52,166 nucleotides of DNA from Gemmatimonadota bacterium (GTDB lineage: Bacteria; Gemmatimonadota; Gemmatimonadetes; Longimicrobiales; Gaopeijiaceae). Shown here piece by piece: positions 35,682 through 45,154 of this stretch. A program made the translations under genes and the position numbers. Within the stretch, counting starts at the first letter, position 1; each line of letters begins with the position of its first letter. Location: positions 1 through 52,166 of the forward strand of contig VXQO01000135.1 in the NCBI GenBank assembly GCA_009838975.1, in the 5' to 3' direction. The notes beneath the pieces are model-generated. The model was not told the DNA's origin. It made no database searches and was given only the letters and a program-made list of their open reading frames with translations.

Positions 35682-36806
35682 ATGACGAACCCGACCTTCG
35701 ATGCGCTGCGGTACGTAAGGGGTTGGGCGCGGAACACCTCGCCGCCGCCGTTCCGGGGAGTGTTCACGCAGGATATCGAGATCCGGAGCGGCGGCGACGA
35801 GGCCGTCCAGGCTCGGCGCTACCGCCCCGCGAGCCGGTCCCCGCGCGCGCTGCCGGGCTGGGTGATGCTGCACGGCGCCACCCGGCCGGGGCCGGATCAC
35901 GCGGCGATCGTGCGCTTCGCGGCGGCGCTCGCCAGCGCAGGCGGCGACGTTCTGGTTCCCGACGTGCGGGCCTGGCGCAGCCTCGACCTCGACCCTGCCC
36001 CCGCCCGGCGAGCGCTGGCACTCGCGGCCCGGCACCACTGCGCCGACCCGGGCGTGCGGCCCGGCGGGGTCGTGCTCGTGGGGCTGTCCTTCGGCTGTCC
36101 CCAGGCGATTCTCGCCGCGGCCGAGCTGGCCGCCGAAGGACTCGTCCGGGGCGTCCTCGGCTACGGCGGCTACCACAGCCTCGAGAACACCGTCCGCTTC
36201 GCGCTCACGGGGCAGTTCGAGTGGCTGGAACGCATCGAGTACCTGCGGCCCGACCCGTACGGGCGCTGGGTGATCGCGGCCAACTACCTGCACCACATCC
36301 CCGGGTACGAGGATGCGGAAGACGTGTCGCGCGCGCTGGGCCGGCTGGCGGCGCTGGCCGGCGACCACGGATTCATGGCGTGGGAGCCGAGCAGCGATCC
36401 GTACAAGGCCGAGGTGATCAAGTCGGTGTCGGCACCCAACGGGGAGCTGTTCCGGTTCTTCGCGCCAGACGCGGCCCAGGATCCCGACCCGCGCCGCGCC
36501 GAGGAGTTCGCCCCCCTTCTCGTCGAGGCCGCGCGCGCCACCCACCCCGAACTGGAGCTTCCCCGGGCTCCGGATGGCCGCTCTCTTCCCCCCATCCGGC
36601 TCATCCACGGTCGTCAGGACCACCTGATCCCGTTTACGGAGACCCTCGCCCTGGAGCGCTATCTGAGGAAACGCGCGGACGTCGACGCGACGGTCACCGA
36701 CCTTCTCGCGCACTCCCGGGGGTCGGGGGCGAGCGTGGCTCGGCTGCGGGAGGCGATGCGGTTTTTTGGGGCGATCCGGGGGGCGATGGCACTGCACCGC
36801 AGGTAG
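35682..36806 (+). CDS. Alpha/beta-hydrolase fold protein
   Basis: A 374-residue soluble hydrolase. The oxyanion region is VMLHGATRPGPDH and the nucleophile elbow is GLSFGC with Ser136. Near the C-terminus the segment PIRLIHGRQDHLIPFTETL carries the probable acid Asp, and a late His in LLAHSRGSG is a candidate for the catalytic His. There is no signal peptide. The nearest general type is a dienelactone-hydrolase or esterase; the substrate cannot be named. It is divergent from the DUF2723 gene, with 140 bases between the starts. Confidence 0.82.
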   Translation: MTNPTFDALRYVRGWARNTSPPPFRGVFTQDIEIRSGGDEAVQARRYRPASRSPRALPGWVMLHGATRPGPDHAAIVRFAAALASAGGDVLVPDVRAWRSLDLDPAPARRALALAARHHCADPGVRPGGVVLVGLSFGCPQAILAAAELAAEGLVRGVLGYGGYHSLENTVRFALTGQFEWLERIEYLRPDPYGRWVIAANYLHHIPGYEDAEDVSRALGRLAALAGDHGFMAWEPSSDPYKAEVIKSVSAPNGELFRFFAPDAAQDPDPRRAEEFAPLLVEAARATHPELELPRAPDGRSLPPIRLIHGRQDHLIPFTETLALERYLRKRADVDATVTDLLAHSRGSGASVARLREAMRFFGAIRGAMALHRR

Positions 36807-36840
36807 CGTGGGTGTGGAATCCGAGGATGGCGTCCGCCTG

Positions 36841-37533
36841 TCACCTCAGGCCGTAGCGCACTCCCAGACTGACGATTGGCCAGAACCTGACGAAGCTCCC
36901 GGCGTCTTCCTCGGCCAGCCGGCGCTCGATACTCAGGTCGGTGTGGAACCGGGACGAGTTGAGGACCGCCGGATCGCCCGTGGGCGTCATGTCGAACTTC
37001 GGGTTGATGTGCAGGACCGCCCCCAGATCGACCAGGACTTCGAGTTCGCGTTCCCGACGCGATGTGATTCCGATCAGGACATACGGCGCCGTGGATCCCG
37101 AGACAAGGGTGGTAGTGACCGTGCGGACCTCCGGTTCCTGGTAGAACCCTCCGCCGATGTCAATCGTCGCACCGCTCCCGTATGTGATCGTGTGTGTCGG
37201 GTCGTTGGACCTGATCAGCAGGCCGGCGCCCGCACGGAAAGGACCGGACGATGCCTCAGCCCCGATGGTGTACAGTGCCGTCGGCAAGGACAATTCGGCG
37301 GTGCGGTTGGCGGCGAGACCGAACATCCCGGTGAGATCCACGTCGAAGCCAAGGAATCCGATCCCGCCCCGCATTGCGAAGTGTTCGTGTAACGCGACGT
37401 TGACATCCGCACCGAGGCCAAGGGTGCCAAGGCGTGCGCCAACCGAAACATCCTGTTGCATGGCGGTGGCCGACGGACCCAGGGCGGCCAGCGCGGCCGC
37501 GAGGCTGACGACTACGACTGATCGTTTCGTCAT
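36841..37533 (-). CDS. Outer-membrane beta-barrel-like protein, paralog 2
   Basis: A 230-residue exported protein. ATG 37533 gives the signal peptide RSVVVVSLAAALAALG, cleaved near SATA. It is a clear paralog of the gene at 24418: both have a 'VSVGARLGTLG/VWLGGRAGTFG' first strand, an ALYTIGAE/MIYTIGAD strand, GSGATIDIGGGFYQEPEV and GDPAVLNSSRF, and end in a W/I-rich strand SLGVRYGLR. The strand pattern and terminal aromatic/Leu strand fit an 8-stranded barrel. It follows the two propeller genes on the same strand by 122 bases, so it may be co-expressed with them. Confidence 0.78.
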   Translation of the reverse strand: MTKRSVVVVSLAAALAALGPSATAMQQDVSVGARLGTLGLGADVNVALHEHFAMRGGIGFLGFDVDLTGMFGLAANRTAELSLPTALYTIGAEASSGPFRAGAGLLIRSNDPTHTITYGSGATIDIGGGFYQEPEVRTVTTTLVSGSTAPYVLIGITSRRERELEVLVDLGAVLHINPKFDMTPTGDPAVLNSSRFHTDLSIERRLAEEDAGSFVRFWPIVSLGVRYGLR

Positions 37534-37655
37534 CGATACGTTGTCCGATGGGGTGAGCGTCCGGATTCCCGCAATGCCTGCTTCAACACGGTTGTAGCGA
37601 AGGGCGCCGCTGGGCCTCGACGCACGTCGCAGTAGCAATCTATCCTTCGGGCCCG

Positions 37656-38885
37656 TCAACGACCCACGATCCTCCGCAATTCCACGATTTCCTCGCCGAG
37701 GTCCGTGCGCCGTATCACCGCGGCCATTTCGCCCGCCACGTCAACGAGCACGACGTTGTCCGGCGAGGAAAGAGTGGCGATCTGGCCCACACCCGGCTGA
37801 AGCACGAACCATTCCGGGCCATCCATGTCGCCGTCCTCGCGGGGTAGCCCACCGTAGCGAAGCGCCCACACAAGCCCGTCCGCCGTCGTCATCGGGCTGT
37901 GATGCGGACTCATCAGCGACAACCAGCCGTAGGGAGGCAGGTGCTCGGGGGGCCCCATCGCCGCCAGGCTTCGCTCCACTTCGCCGCGGCCCGAGCCCAG
38001 TTCCGCATCCCATGAATCAAGCACGACTTGCTGGGCGAAGTCCGCCTGGAATCGTGGCAAGGGTGTCAATCCCCGCAAGACCGCAGGGCGAAGCGTGTCC
38101 CGGACGACCCCATCGGGCCCGTACAGGGGGATGTCGTAAGAGTCGTTCTCGAGGACGGCGAACACGGAGTCGACGACCGCCACATGGCTGATCCGGCCGA
38201 AGAAGCGCATCATCTGCCTGTGCCTGGTGGTGCCCACGGGTTCGTACCAGATCTCCGGCCCGGCCATGTCGAGCAGCCGTTTCTCGAACGCCCCCTCGTC
38301 GTCGAAGAGCAGAAGCGCAACAGGCGCGCGCGCGACTTCCGGCCGAGTCGGCCAATGCAGATACCATTTCTCGGCCAGCACCGAACCGTCCGGGAACACC
38401 CCCAATGCCGAGAGTCCCGGCAGGTACTCCTCGGGGGGAGAGAGGGCGACCGTACCCAGCAATCGGCCGTCCAGGCTGTATCTCGAGACTTCACGACCGT
38501 AGACATCATAGGCGAAGAGATGGCCGCCGACGCGCCGCATCCAGTCGAGGCCACCGTACTCACCGGGGCCCTCGCCCCTTCCCCCGACCGTCTTTTCGAG
38601 CGAGCCGTCCCGGTCGTAGAAGCGAAGCGTGCCCTCGCTCTCCTGCGCGATCACCACGTGGCTTTCCGTGATCGCGATCCCGGTGACCTCGAATAGCGGA
38701 TCCGCCTCGGTGTCGCCAACGGTCATCACGGGCTCGGGATTCAGGCGCCAGGCGACAGGACCGTCTTGGCCACCGAATCGGCCGCCTGGGCCCGCAGACC
38801 GGTCAATGTACACATATAATGCAAATGAGATTGTACACGCAAATCCCAGTGCAATCAGCGAGGAGCGCCGCCGGATTCGTGGCAC
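37656..38885 (-). CDS. Membrane-anchored 6-bladed beta-propeller protein
   Basis: A 409-residue protein with an uncleaved-type N-terminal anchor (SLIALGFACTISFALYVYI, residues 9-27) and the rest outside. Propeller blades are seen as repeated strand units: ITESHVVIAQESEGTLRFYD, the family signature GGRGEGPGEYGGLDWMRRVG, and FAYDVYGREVSRYSLDGRLLG. The last blade is VVLVDVAGEMAAVIRRTDLG-like. These 6-bladed (NHL-like) proteins have no known catalytic role and may bind ligands. It is tandem with a close paralog upstream (gap five bases), and the C-terminal block DLGEEIVELRRIVGR is identical in both. Confidence 0.85.
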   Translation of the reverse strand: MPRIRRRSSLIALGFACTISFALYVYIDRSAGPGGRFGGQDGPVAWRLNPEPVMTVGDTEADPLFEVTGIAITESHVVIAQESEGTLRFYDRDGSLEKTVGGRGEGPGEYGGLDWMRRVGGHLFAYDVYGREVSRYSLDGRLLGTVALSPPEEYLPGLSALGVFPDGSVLAEKWYLHWPTRPEVARAPVALLLFDDEGAFEKRLLDMAGPEIWYEPVGTTRHRQMMRFFGRISHVAVVDSVFAVLENDSYDIPLYGPDGVVRDTLRPAVLRGLTPLPRFQADFAQQVVLDSWDAELGSGRGEVERSLAAMGPPEHLPPYGWLSLMSPHHSPMTTADGLVWALRYGGLPREDGDMDGPEWFVLQPGVGQIATLSSPDNVVLVDVAGEMAAVIRRTDLGEEIVELRRIVGR

Positions 38886-38890
38886 GATCC

Positions 38891-40042
38891 CTATCTCCCC
38901 ACGATCCTTCTCAGCTCCACGATCTCCTCGCCGAGGTCCGTGCGCCGCAGCACCGCGGCCAAATCACCCGCCACGTCGTAGAGGACGACATCGTCGGGCG
39001 AGGAAAGGGTCGCGATCTGGCCCACACCGACCTCGAACACGAACCACTCCGGCCCGTCGGGCTCGGCGCCCTCCCGCGGGATCCCGCCGTAGCGTAGCGC
39101 CCACACCAGCCCGTCGACCGCCGTGACCGGTGGGCGATCCGGGTACCCCAGCGACAGCCAGCCGTAGGGAGGAAGCGACTCGGGCATCCCCATCGCCACC
39201 AGCATGCGCTCCACTTCGCCCCGCTGATCGCCCAAATCCCAGGAGTCGAGGAGAGCTTCCCGAATGAACTCCACCTGATCCCTCGGCAACGGCGCCGGTT
39301 CCGGCACCACAACGGGGCGCAACGTATCTCGAACGACTCCGTCACGCCCGTAGACCGGGATGTCGTACGAGTCGTTTTCCAGGACCATGACCAGGGAGTC
39401 GATGACTAGGGCTGCCGTAACCCGGCCAAAGAAGCGGAACATCTGCGCCGACCCGCCGTTGCCGAAGGGCTCGTACCAGGTCTCCGGGCCGGCCATGTCG
39501 AAGAGCCGCGCAACGAGCGCGCCGTCCGCGTCGGAGAGAACAAGCGTACGAGGAAGCCGTTGCACCGCGGGTGCCGTAGGCGTGTAGAAGCCGTACGCGT
39601 AGCTCAGCGAAGACCCGTCCGAAAACACGTCCAGAGTCCGGAGCCCGAGATGATCCTCGGCCCGGGCAACCGCGATCGAACTCTGCAGACGACCAGCCAG
39701 CGAGAACTTCGCTATCCCGTCGCCTCTGGCATCGTACGCCAAGAGATGGTCACCAGCCCGCTTCATCCACTGCAAGCTGCCGAACTCACCGGGACCCTCG
39801 CCTATTCCCCCGGCCACCGTGTCGATCACACCGGCGTGCGTGTAGAAGCGAAGCGTGCCCGTGCTTTCCTGGGCGATGACAATGTGATTCTCCGTGATCA
39901 CGACTCCCGCCACTTCGTAGAGCGGGTCCGCTTCCGCGTCGCCGACGCTCATCAGTGGCACCGGGTCGAGCCGCCAGGCGGCAGGAGCGTCGGACCCGCC
40001 TTCCCTGCCCCCGGCGGCTCGGTCCTCGTGCAGGTATGCCAC
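38891..40042 (-). CDS. 6-bladed beta-propeller protein, signal sequence out of frame
   Basis: A 383-residue tandem paralog of the downstream gene (IVIAQESTGTLRFY, then GIGEGPGEFGSLQWMKRAG, and DLGEEIVELRRIVGR). From GTG 40042 it lacks any signal. Codons directly upstream in this frame encode RPVVLLLSGVVSIVAYLHED, equivalent to the paralog's anchor, but they are preceded by an in-frame TGA at 40100-40102 without ATG, GTG or TTG. An ATG at 40122 lies in another frame and begins MKTPTKSEAALALG. A one- or two-base indel near 40080-40100 would join them. The gene may therefore be impaired in export, or use a rare start such as CTG, or contain a sequencing error. Confidence 0.75.
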   Translation of the reverse strand: MAYLHEDRAAGGREGGSDAPAAWRLDPVPLMSVGDAEADPLYEVAGVVITENHIVIAQESTGTLRFYTHAGVIDTVAGGIGEGPGEFGSLQWMKRAGDHLLAYDARGDGIAKFSLAGRLQSSIAVARAEDHLGLRTLDVFSDGSSLSYAYGFYTPTAPAVQRLPRTLVLSDADGALVARLFDMAGPETWYEPFGNGGSAQMFRFFGRVTAALVIDSLVMVLENDSYDIPVYGRDGVVRDTLRPVVVPEPAPLPRDQVEFIREALLDSWDLGDQRGEVERMLVAMGMPESLPPYGWLSLGYPDRPPVTAVDGLVWALRYGGIPREGAEPDGPEWFVFEVGVGQIATLSSPDDVVLYDVAGDLAAVLRRTDLGEEIVELRRIVGR

Positions 40043-40239
40043 GATGGATACGACGCCGGAGAGCAGCAGGACAACAGGACGCCCAACGCGAGGGCTGCTT
40101 CACTCTTCGTTGGAGTTTTCATGTGAACCAATACAAGGAGTTGGTCGCTCGCGCGGCTTGTCGGTTGATGCCAGCCCTCCCGCGACCAATCTTCAAGGCG
40201 CCCAAGAACCATGCCAGTTCCCTCGTGCGAGACATACCG

Positions 40240-43200
40240 ATGAAACGCTCCCCCGCGCAGAACCTTCAAGACGTCCTCCAGGCCGCAGCCGCAGCAGCCG
40301 CCGTCGCCCTCCTCCCCATCGCCTCCCAGGCCCAGGTCACCACCGCCCAGCTTGACGGCCTCCGCCCCCGCAACATCGGCCCCGCCGTCATGAGCGGCCG
40401 CATCGTCGACCTGGCCGTCGCCGAATCCGACCCCATCAAGTACTACGTCGCCTCCGCAACCGGCGGCGTCTACAAGACCAGCGACAACGGCATCACCCTC
40501 GATCCCGTGTTCGAGAACGAGGGCACGCACTCGGTCGGGGCGATCGCGCTCCACCAGGCCGACACGTCCATCGTCTGGGTCGGCACCGGCGAGCGCGCCA
40601 ACCGGCAGAGTTCGTCGTGGGGCGACGGCGTCTACAAGAGCACGGACGGCGGCGAGACCTGGACGAACATGGGGCTGCGCGACAGCAAGCACATCGGGCG
40701 CATCGCGCTGCACCCGGACGACACCGACCTCGTGTACGTCGCCGCCATGGGCCACCTGTGGGGCCCGAACGAGCAGCGCGGCCTCTACCGCAGCGCCGAC
40801 GGCGGCGCCACATGGCAGCCCATCCTGCAGGTCGACGAGAACACCGGCGCCGTGGATGTCGCGCTCGATCCCGACCAGCCCAACATCGTCTACGCCGCCA
40901 CCTACCAGCGGCAGCGGCGCCCGTGGGGATTCCACGGCGGCGGCCCCGGCAGCGCGCTTCACCGCAGCATGGACGGCGGCGACACCTGGGAGCGGCTGAC
41001 CGGCCCGGGCATCACGCGCGGCCTCCCCGAGGACGTGATCGGCCGCATGGGCATCTCCGTTTACCGCAGCGACCCCCGCATCGTCTACGTCAGCGTCGAG
41101 CAGGGATACCGCTACAACGCGTCCACCGCCTACACCGAGCGGCGCGCCGGCATCTACCGCTCCGAGGACCGGGGCGACACGTGGGAGCTGATGAGCGACT
41201 GGAACCCGCGTCCCATGTACGCCAGCCAGATCACCGTCGACCCCAGCGACGACCAGCGCATCTACATGGTCAACAGCTACTCCTTCTCGGACGACGGAGG
41301 CCGCACCTTCACCGTCCCGCCCCAGAGCCTCCACGGCGACGACCGCCTCGTCTGGGTCAACCCCACCGACTCCCGCCACGTCATGAAGGCCGACGACGGC
41401 GGCCTGGGGATCTCCTACGACCGCGGGCTCAACTGGCTCTACATCACCGACCTCCCGGTCAGCCAGTACTACCGGGTCAGCGTCGACATGGCCCGCCCCT
41501 ACAATGTCTACGGTGGTCTCCAGGACAACGGCTCATGGATGGGGCCCAGCGAGACCTGGCGCCAGAACGGCATCGTCAACAGCGACTGGACGCGCCTGGG
41601 CGGCGGCGACGGGTTCATCAACCTGGCGGACACGACCACCAACACCGTCATCTACACCGAGTCCCAGTACCTCAACCTGTCGCGCTTCGACACGCGCACG
41701 GGTGAGCGCACCGCCATTCGCCCCGGCGACCCCGTCGGCCATATCGCCGGACGCCGCAACTGGGAGACCTGGCGCGAGGTCGGCACCTTCGAGGAGCAGC
41801 GCCTCGGCAACGCGATGGCGCCCGCCAACTGGGACGGCCCGTTCATCATCTCGCCGCACGACGCGTCGACCCTGTACGCGGGCACGAACATCATGTGGAA
41901 GACCACGGACCGGGGCGACTCCTGGCAGGCCCTGGGCGACCTCACCACGGGCACCGACCGGCGCTCCGTCCCGATCATGGGACAGATGCCCGACGACTAC
42001 CTGCCCTCGCTCGATGACGGCATCCCCTACTGGCCCACGATCTCGGCAGTCTCCGAGAGCCCGCTCCGCCGCGGCCTCATCTACGCCGGCACCGACGACG
42101 GTCGCCTCCACGTCTCGCACGACGGCGGCGAGCGCTGGATCGACCTCTCCGCCCGCGACATCTCCGACTCCGACGGGCCCGCCGGCCATTCCGCGCCCCC
42201 CGCCCGCGCCGACTTCCCCGGCCTCCCCAACGGCGCCTGGGTCAGCGGCATCGAGCCCTCCCGCCACGACGAGGCCCGCGTCTACGCCGTCTGGAACAAC
42301 TACCGCAACGACGACTACGCCAACTACCTCTACCGCTCCGACGACTACGGCCAGACCTGGGTCTCGATCACCGGCGACCTGCCCGCCGACCGCGTGCTCC
42401 GCACTCTCCGCGAAGACCTGCGCAACCCCTCGGTCCTCTTCCTCGGCGCCGAAATCGGAGTCTACTACACCATGGACGGCGGCGCGCACTGGACCGAGCT
42501 CCGCGGCGGCATGCCCACCCTGCCCTTCAACGACCTCGTCATCCATCCACGCGAGAACGACCTCGTGCTGGGGACGCACGGCCGGGGCATCTGGATCCTC
42601 GATCAGATCAACGCGCTCCAGGAGCTGTCGGAGGAGGTGGTTGGGAAGAGCGCCCACCTCTTCACGATCGAGCCGGCCGTGCAGATCCGCCGGGCGGGTC
42701 GCCAGGCCCACACGGGAGATGTGCACTACCAGGGCGAAAACCCCCCTCTGGGCGCAATCATCGACTACTGGCTCAGGGACGAGGCCGAGGTCGGCTCGGT
42801 CGAGATCGCCATCGAGGACGGCGACGGCGCGCGCGTGGCCACGGTGCGCGGCGGCACGCGGGAGGGCATGAACCGGGTGGTGTGGGACATGCGGCACCAG
42901 GTCGGGGGCGGTGAGAATGGTGGCCGGCGCGGCCCCCTCGTCGTGCCGGGCACCTACACGGCCCGCCTGTCGGCCGCGGGGACCGAATCGGCGCAGCAGT
43001 TCACCGTGCGCGAGGACCCTCGCCTGAACGTCACGCCGGGCACGCGCGCCGCCTGGACCGCCAATCTGCTGGAACTGGCCGATCTCTCGTCCCGGGCCGT
43101 CAGCGAGCTCAACGCGATCGAGGACGCGCTGGAAGACGTTGCCGACGACGATACCGGCCCCCGGGCCGCCAAGCTGCGCGACCTGCAACGCGAGTTCGGC

Positions 43201-43347
43201 GAGCTGATGAGCCGCATAGGTCGCCTGTCCGGCGACGTCGAGGGCGTGGTGGCGCCGCTCACGCAGGACCAGCGCTCACGCCGGGACTTCTACGTGGAGA
43301 TGCTGGAGGTGCTGAGCGGGGAGGCGGAGGAGGCGATGGGTTCGTGA
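40240..43347 (+). CDS. Large exported VPS10/sortilin-like BNR-repeat protein
   Basis: A 1035-residue secreted beta-propeller protein, paralog of the gene at 8573. ATG 40240 gives a signal peptide rich in Ala (DVLQAAAAAAAVALLPIASQ, cleavage near QAQV). The body opens with LRPRNIGPAVMSGRIVDLAV and carries Asp-box units such as STDGGETWTNMG, SADGGATWQPIL, SMDGGDTWERL and SEDRGDTWELM. The C-terminal part has LVIHPRENDLVLGTHGRGIW, followed by a beta domain (VVPGTYTARLSAAGTESAQQ) and a helical end with VLSGEAEEAMGS. No catalytic residues can be named. The 39-bp element B begins at the base after its stop. Confidence 0.9.
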   Translation: MKRSPAQNLQDVLQAAAAAAAVALLPIASQAQVTTAQLDGLRPRNIGPAVMSGRIVDLAVAESDPIKYYVASATGGVYKTSDNGITLDPVFENEGTHSVGAIALHQADTSIVWVGTGERANRQSSSWGDGVYKSTDGGETWTNMGLRDSKHIGRIALHPDDTDLVYVAAMGHLWGPNEQRGLYRSADGGATWQPILQVDENTGAVDVALDPDQPNIVYAATYQRQRRPWGFHGGGPGSALHRSMDGGDTWERLTGPGITRGLPEDVIGRMGISVYRSDPRIVYVSVEQGYRYNASTAYTERRAGIYRSEDRGDTWELMSDWNPRPMYASQITVDPSDDQRIYMVNSYSFSDDGGRTFTVPPQSLHGDDRLVWVNPTDSRHVMKADDGGLGISYDRGLNWLYITDLPVSQYYRVSVDMARPYNVYGGLQDNGSWMGPSETWRQNGIVNSDWTRLGGGDGFINLADTTTNTVIYTESQYLNLSRFDTRTGERTAIRPGDPVGHIAGRRNWETWREVGTFEEQRLGNAMAPANWDGPFIISPHDASTLYAGTNIMWKTTDRGDSWQALGDLTTGTDRRSVPIMGQMPDDYLPSLDDGIPYWPTISAVSESPLRRGLIYAGTDDGRLHVSHDGGERWIDLSARDISDSDGPAGHSAPPARADFPGLPNGAWVSGIEPSRHDEARVYAVWNNYRNDDYANYLYRSDDYGQTWVSITGDLPADRVLRTLREDLRNPSVLFLGAEIGVYYTMDGGAHWTELRGGMPTLPFNDLVIHPRENDLVLGTHGRGIWILDQINALQELSEEVVGKSAHLFTIEPAVQIRRAGRQAHTGDVHYQGENPPLGAIIDYWLRDEAEVGSVEIAIEDGDGARVATVRGGTREGMNRVVWDMRHQVGGGENGGRRGPLVVPGTYTARLSAAGTESAQQFTVREDPRLNVTPGTRAAWTANLLELADLSSRAVSELNAIEDALEDVADDDTGPRAAKLRDLQREFGELMSRIGRLSGDVEGVVAPLTQDQRSRRDFYVEMLEVLSGEAEEAMGS

Positions 43348-43386
43348 TGTAATGTCGAGCTTACATAATGTAATTCAGACATTACA
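43348..43386 (+). repeat. 39-bp AT-rich palindromic element, copy B
   Basis: It starts with TGTAATGTC and ends with GACATTACA, nine-base perfect arms; the middle is GAGC, then TTACAT-A-ATGTAA, then TTCA. It begins directly after the TGA of the VPS10/BNR gene. It matches copy C at 30 of 39 positions and copy A at 28. As RNA it would form a two-part hairpin. It is followed by 47 bases without a gene, up to the end of the minus-strand propeller. Confidence 0.75.
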
Positions 43387-43433
43387 CCGGGCTGGTTGGG
43401 GTGATGCACCCAAATCGCACCAGAATGCACAGG

Positions 43434-44672
43434 CTACGAGTCAACGCCAGCCAGACGCACCACCGCGACCCGTTGAAGCTCGGCGGAGTCCGTGACCACG
43501 CCGATCGCGACGGAGTCCGCCAAGCGATAGGGAGCGAACCCCTGCGGGAATACGACCCTCTGGAACCGTGGATCTCCATCGTGGAGGGACACCGCCATCC
43601 ACGCCCTGCCATACCCCAGCGGATGGGACGCCCCGTCGAACTCCTGAATCCAGATCCGTCCAGGGGAGCAGCGCAGGTCAATCCCGATCGGGGCCGATTC
43701 CGGCATCTGATCGCCCGCACGCGCGAGCACTGCTTCCGCGGCGCGTTCGATCTCGGCGTCGCTGACGTTGCTTCCACGCATCTCGTTGCGCGCCCTCTCC
43801 CGGACATAGCCCAATCGCTCGTCATGCGACAAGGGTCGACCGGTCCACGGCAGCGGAATCTGTCTGTCCTGCGTGCCGTCCGGGCGATAGAGATGAAGAC
43901 TGCGGTCGACCGGATCGAGCACGACGACGACGCCATCGGCACACCCGTCCCAGAGCGGCACGGGGGCCAGACCGATCGCCGGCACACGGATCGCTGCGCC
44001 GGGAAGGTCAACGGCGAAGTCCAGGACCACGGCGGGCTCCGGATCCCCATGCCCGATGCGCAGGATCCTGCCGCGCCAGAAGTGGTCGCCCTCGGTGAGC
44101 CCCCCGGGATAGCTGGCTACCCAGATTCCGGTGTCGTCTTCGGCCACCCGAAACGGATCTCCGAAGGTCACGCTGCGAATATCAGCTCGAATTGATTCAC
44201 GAGTGACAGGGGTGGGCGATGAACTCACGTAGTTGCCGTCTGCATCAAACAGCGAGCGTGTGCGGGTGGCGAGATCCCACGCGACCACCCCACCGCTGGA
44301 AGTCGCGGCAGTAAGGATCCATGGATTGCCGAATTCCCCCGGTCCCTCGCCCGCACCACCGAAGTCACCGAGCAGGCGACCGTAGCGATCGTACGCCCGC
44401 AAGAAGGGTTCGACCGCCGTCAGCACCCAGATCTGCTCACCGGACTCGACGATGTCGCGCACGCCCCACAACTCCTCGCCCTCCTGGAAGGTCGTGAGCG
44501 CCGAAGGGACGATCTCGACATCACCCGTCGATGTGTCCGGGGCTCCGGGGGCGCATGACACGATGCCGAGCGTGGCGAGTACCAGAAGCGAGAGGACCGG
44601 CAGGCGCGGCCTCGGCCGACGGTGAACGAGCACACTCGCCAGAGCATGACATCTGTCGTTACCCGTTGGCAT
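43434..44672 (-). CDS. 6-bladed beta-propeller lipoprotein
   Basis: A 412-residue exported protein. ATG 44672 gives a signal with LSLLVLATLGIVSC and lipobox Cys40, after a basic n-region; earlier in-frame codons would add 63 residues without a signal. The propeller signature is GGAGEGPGEFGNPWIL. Other blades show WVLTAVEPFLRAYDRYGRLL, GVVAWDLATRTRSLFDADGN and WVASYPGG. It differs from the tandem pair in lacking their C-terminal block. The ligand is unknown. It faces the antitoxin gene across a 206-base divergent region. Confidence 0.85.
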   Translation of the reverse strand: MPTGNDRCHALASVLVHRRPRPRLPVLSLLVLATLGIVSCAPGAPDTSTGDVEIVPSALTTFQEGEELWGVRDIVESGEQIWVLTAVEPFLRAYDRYGRLLGDFGGAGEGPGEFGNPWILTAATSSGGVVAWDLATRTRSLFDADGNYVSSSPTPVTRESIRADIRSVTFGDPFRVAEDDTGIWVASYPGGLTEGDHFWRGRILRIGHGDPEPAVVLDFAVDLPGAAIRVPAIGLAPVPLWDGCADGVVVVLDPVDRSLHLYRPDGTQDRQIPLPWTGRPLSHDERLGYVRERARNEMRGSNVSDAEIERAAEAVLARAGDQMPESAPIGIDLRCSPGRIWIQEFDGASHPLGYGRAWMAVSLHDGDPRFQRVVFPQGFAPYRLADSVAIGVVTDSAELQRVAVVRLAGVDS

Positions 44673-44802
44673 CAGGTGACCCGCTTGATTGTCATTCGTT
44701 AAACATGCGCAACATAGCAAATATTGGAATGATTTAGCCATCAGCGGAGAGTCAGGGAAGTCGCATTGCCCGGATCGTGACCTGGAGTTGGACCGCACGA
44801 TT

Positions 44803-44831
44803 TTCAGAACGGGACGCGCTGTGTGTATGCT
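44803..44831 (+). promoter_or_regulatory. Possible promoter of the antitoxin gene
   Basis: TTCAGA (44803-44808) and TATGCT (44826-44831) lie 17 bases apart, each matching four of six sigma-70 consensus positions. The gene's Shine-Dalgarno GGAGGAG is at 44866-44872 and the ATG at 44879. The AT-rich stretch 44690-44740, on the other side, probably serves the divergent propeller gene. Pattern evidence only. Confidence 0.35.
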
Positions 44832-44878
44832 ATCGTGGGACCGAGCGAACCGCAGACCCATTCCTGGAGGAGACCCCC

Positions 44879-45154
44879 ATGCCGCGACTCCACCTGATCG
44901 TCTCAGAGCCGGACCGCAGGCGATACGCCGCCGCCGCGCGCCGCGAAGGCCTCTCCCTCAGCGCGTGGCTTCGCGCCGCCGCTGCCGATCGCCTGGACCG
45001 TCGCGCAGGCACCCACCCGTTTCGCACAGAGGAAGACGTGTGGCAATCCTTCGCCGACCGTGACGCCGAGATGGGATATGGCGTTGAGCCGGACTGGGAG
45101 CGGCACGTGGCCGGCATCCGCGCGTCCCAGCGCCGGGGCGCACCCGGAATCTGA
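44879..45154 (+). CDS. VapB-like antitoxin without a neighbouring toxin
   Basis: A 91-residue small protein. The N-terminus RLHLIVSEPDRRRYAAAARREG and then LSLSAWLRAAAADRLDRRAG fit a ribbon-helix-helix DNA-binding antitoxin; the C-terminus (PDWERHVAGIRASQRRGAPG) fits the toxin-binding tail of the group usually followed by a PIN-domain VapC. ATG 44879 has a strong Shine-Dalgarno six bases upstream. After its stop, 190 bases show no PIN motif in any frame on the plus strand, so it stands alone and may be a remnant or a trans-acting regulator. Confidence 0.8.
   Translation: MPRLHLIVSEPDRRRYAAAARREGLSLSAWLRAAAADRLDRRAGTHPFRTEEDVWQSFADRDAEMGYGVEPDWERHVAGIRASQRRGAPGI

Noticed and set aside
44777-44878. 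Longer antitoxin starting at ATG 44777
   Set aside because: The added 34 residues do not resemble the family, and a strong Shine-Dalgarno precedes ATG 44879.
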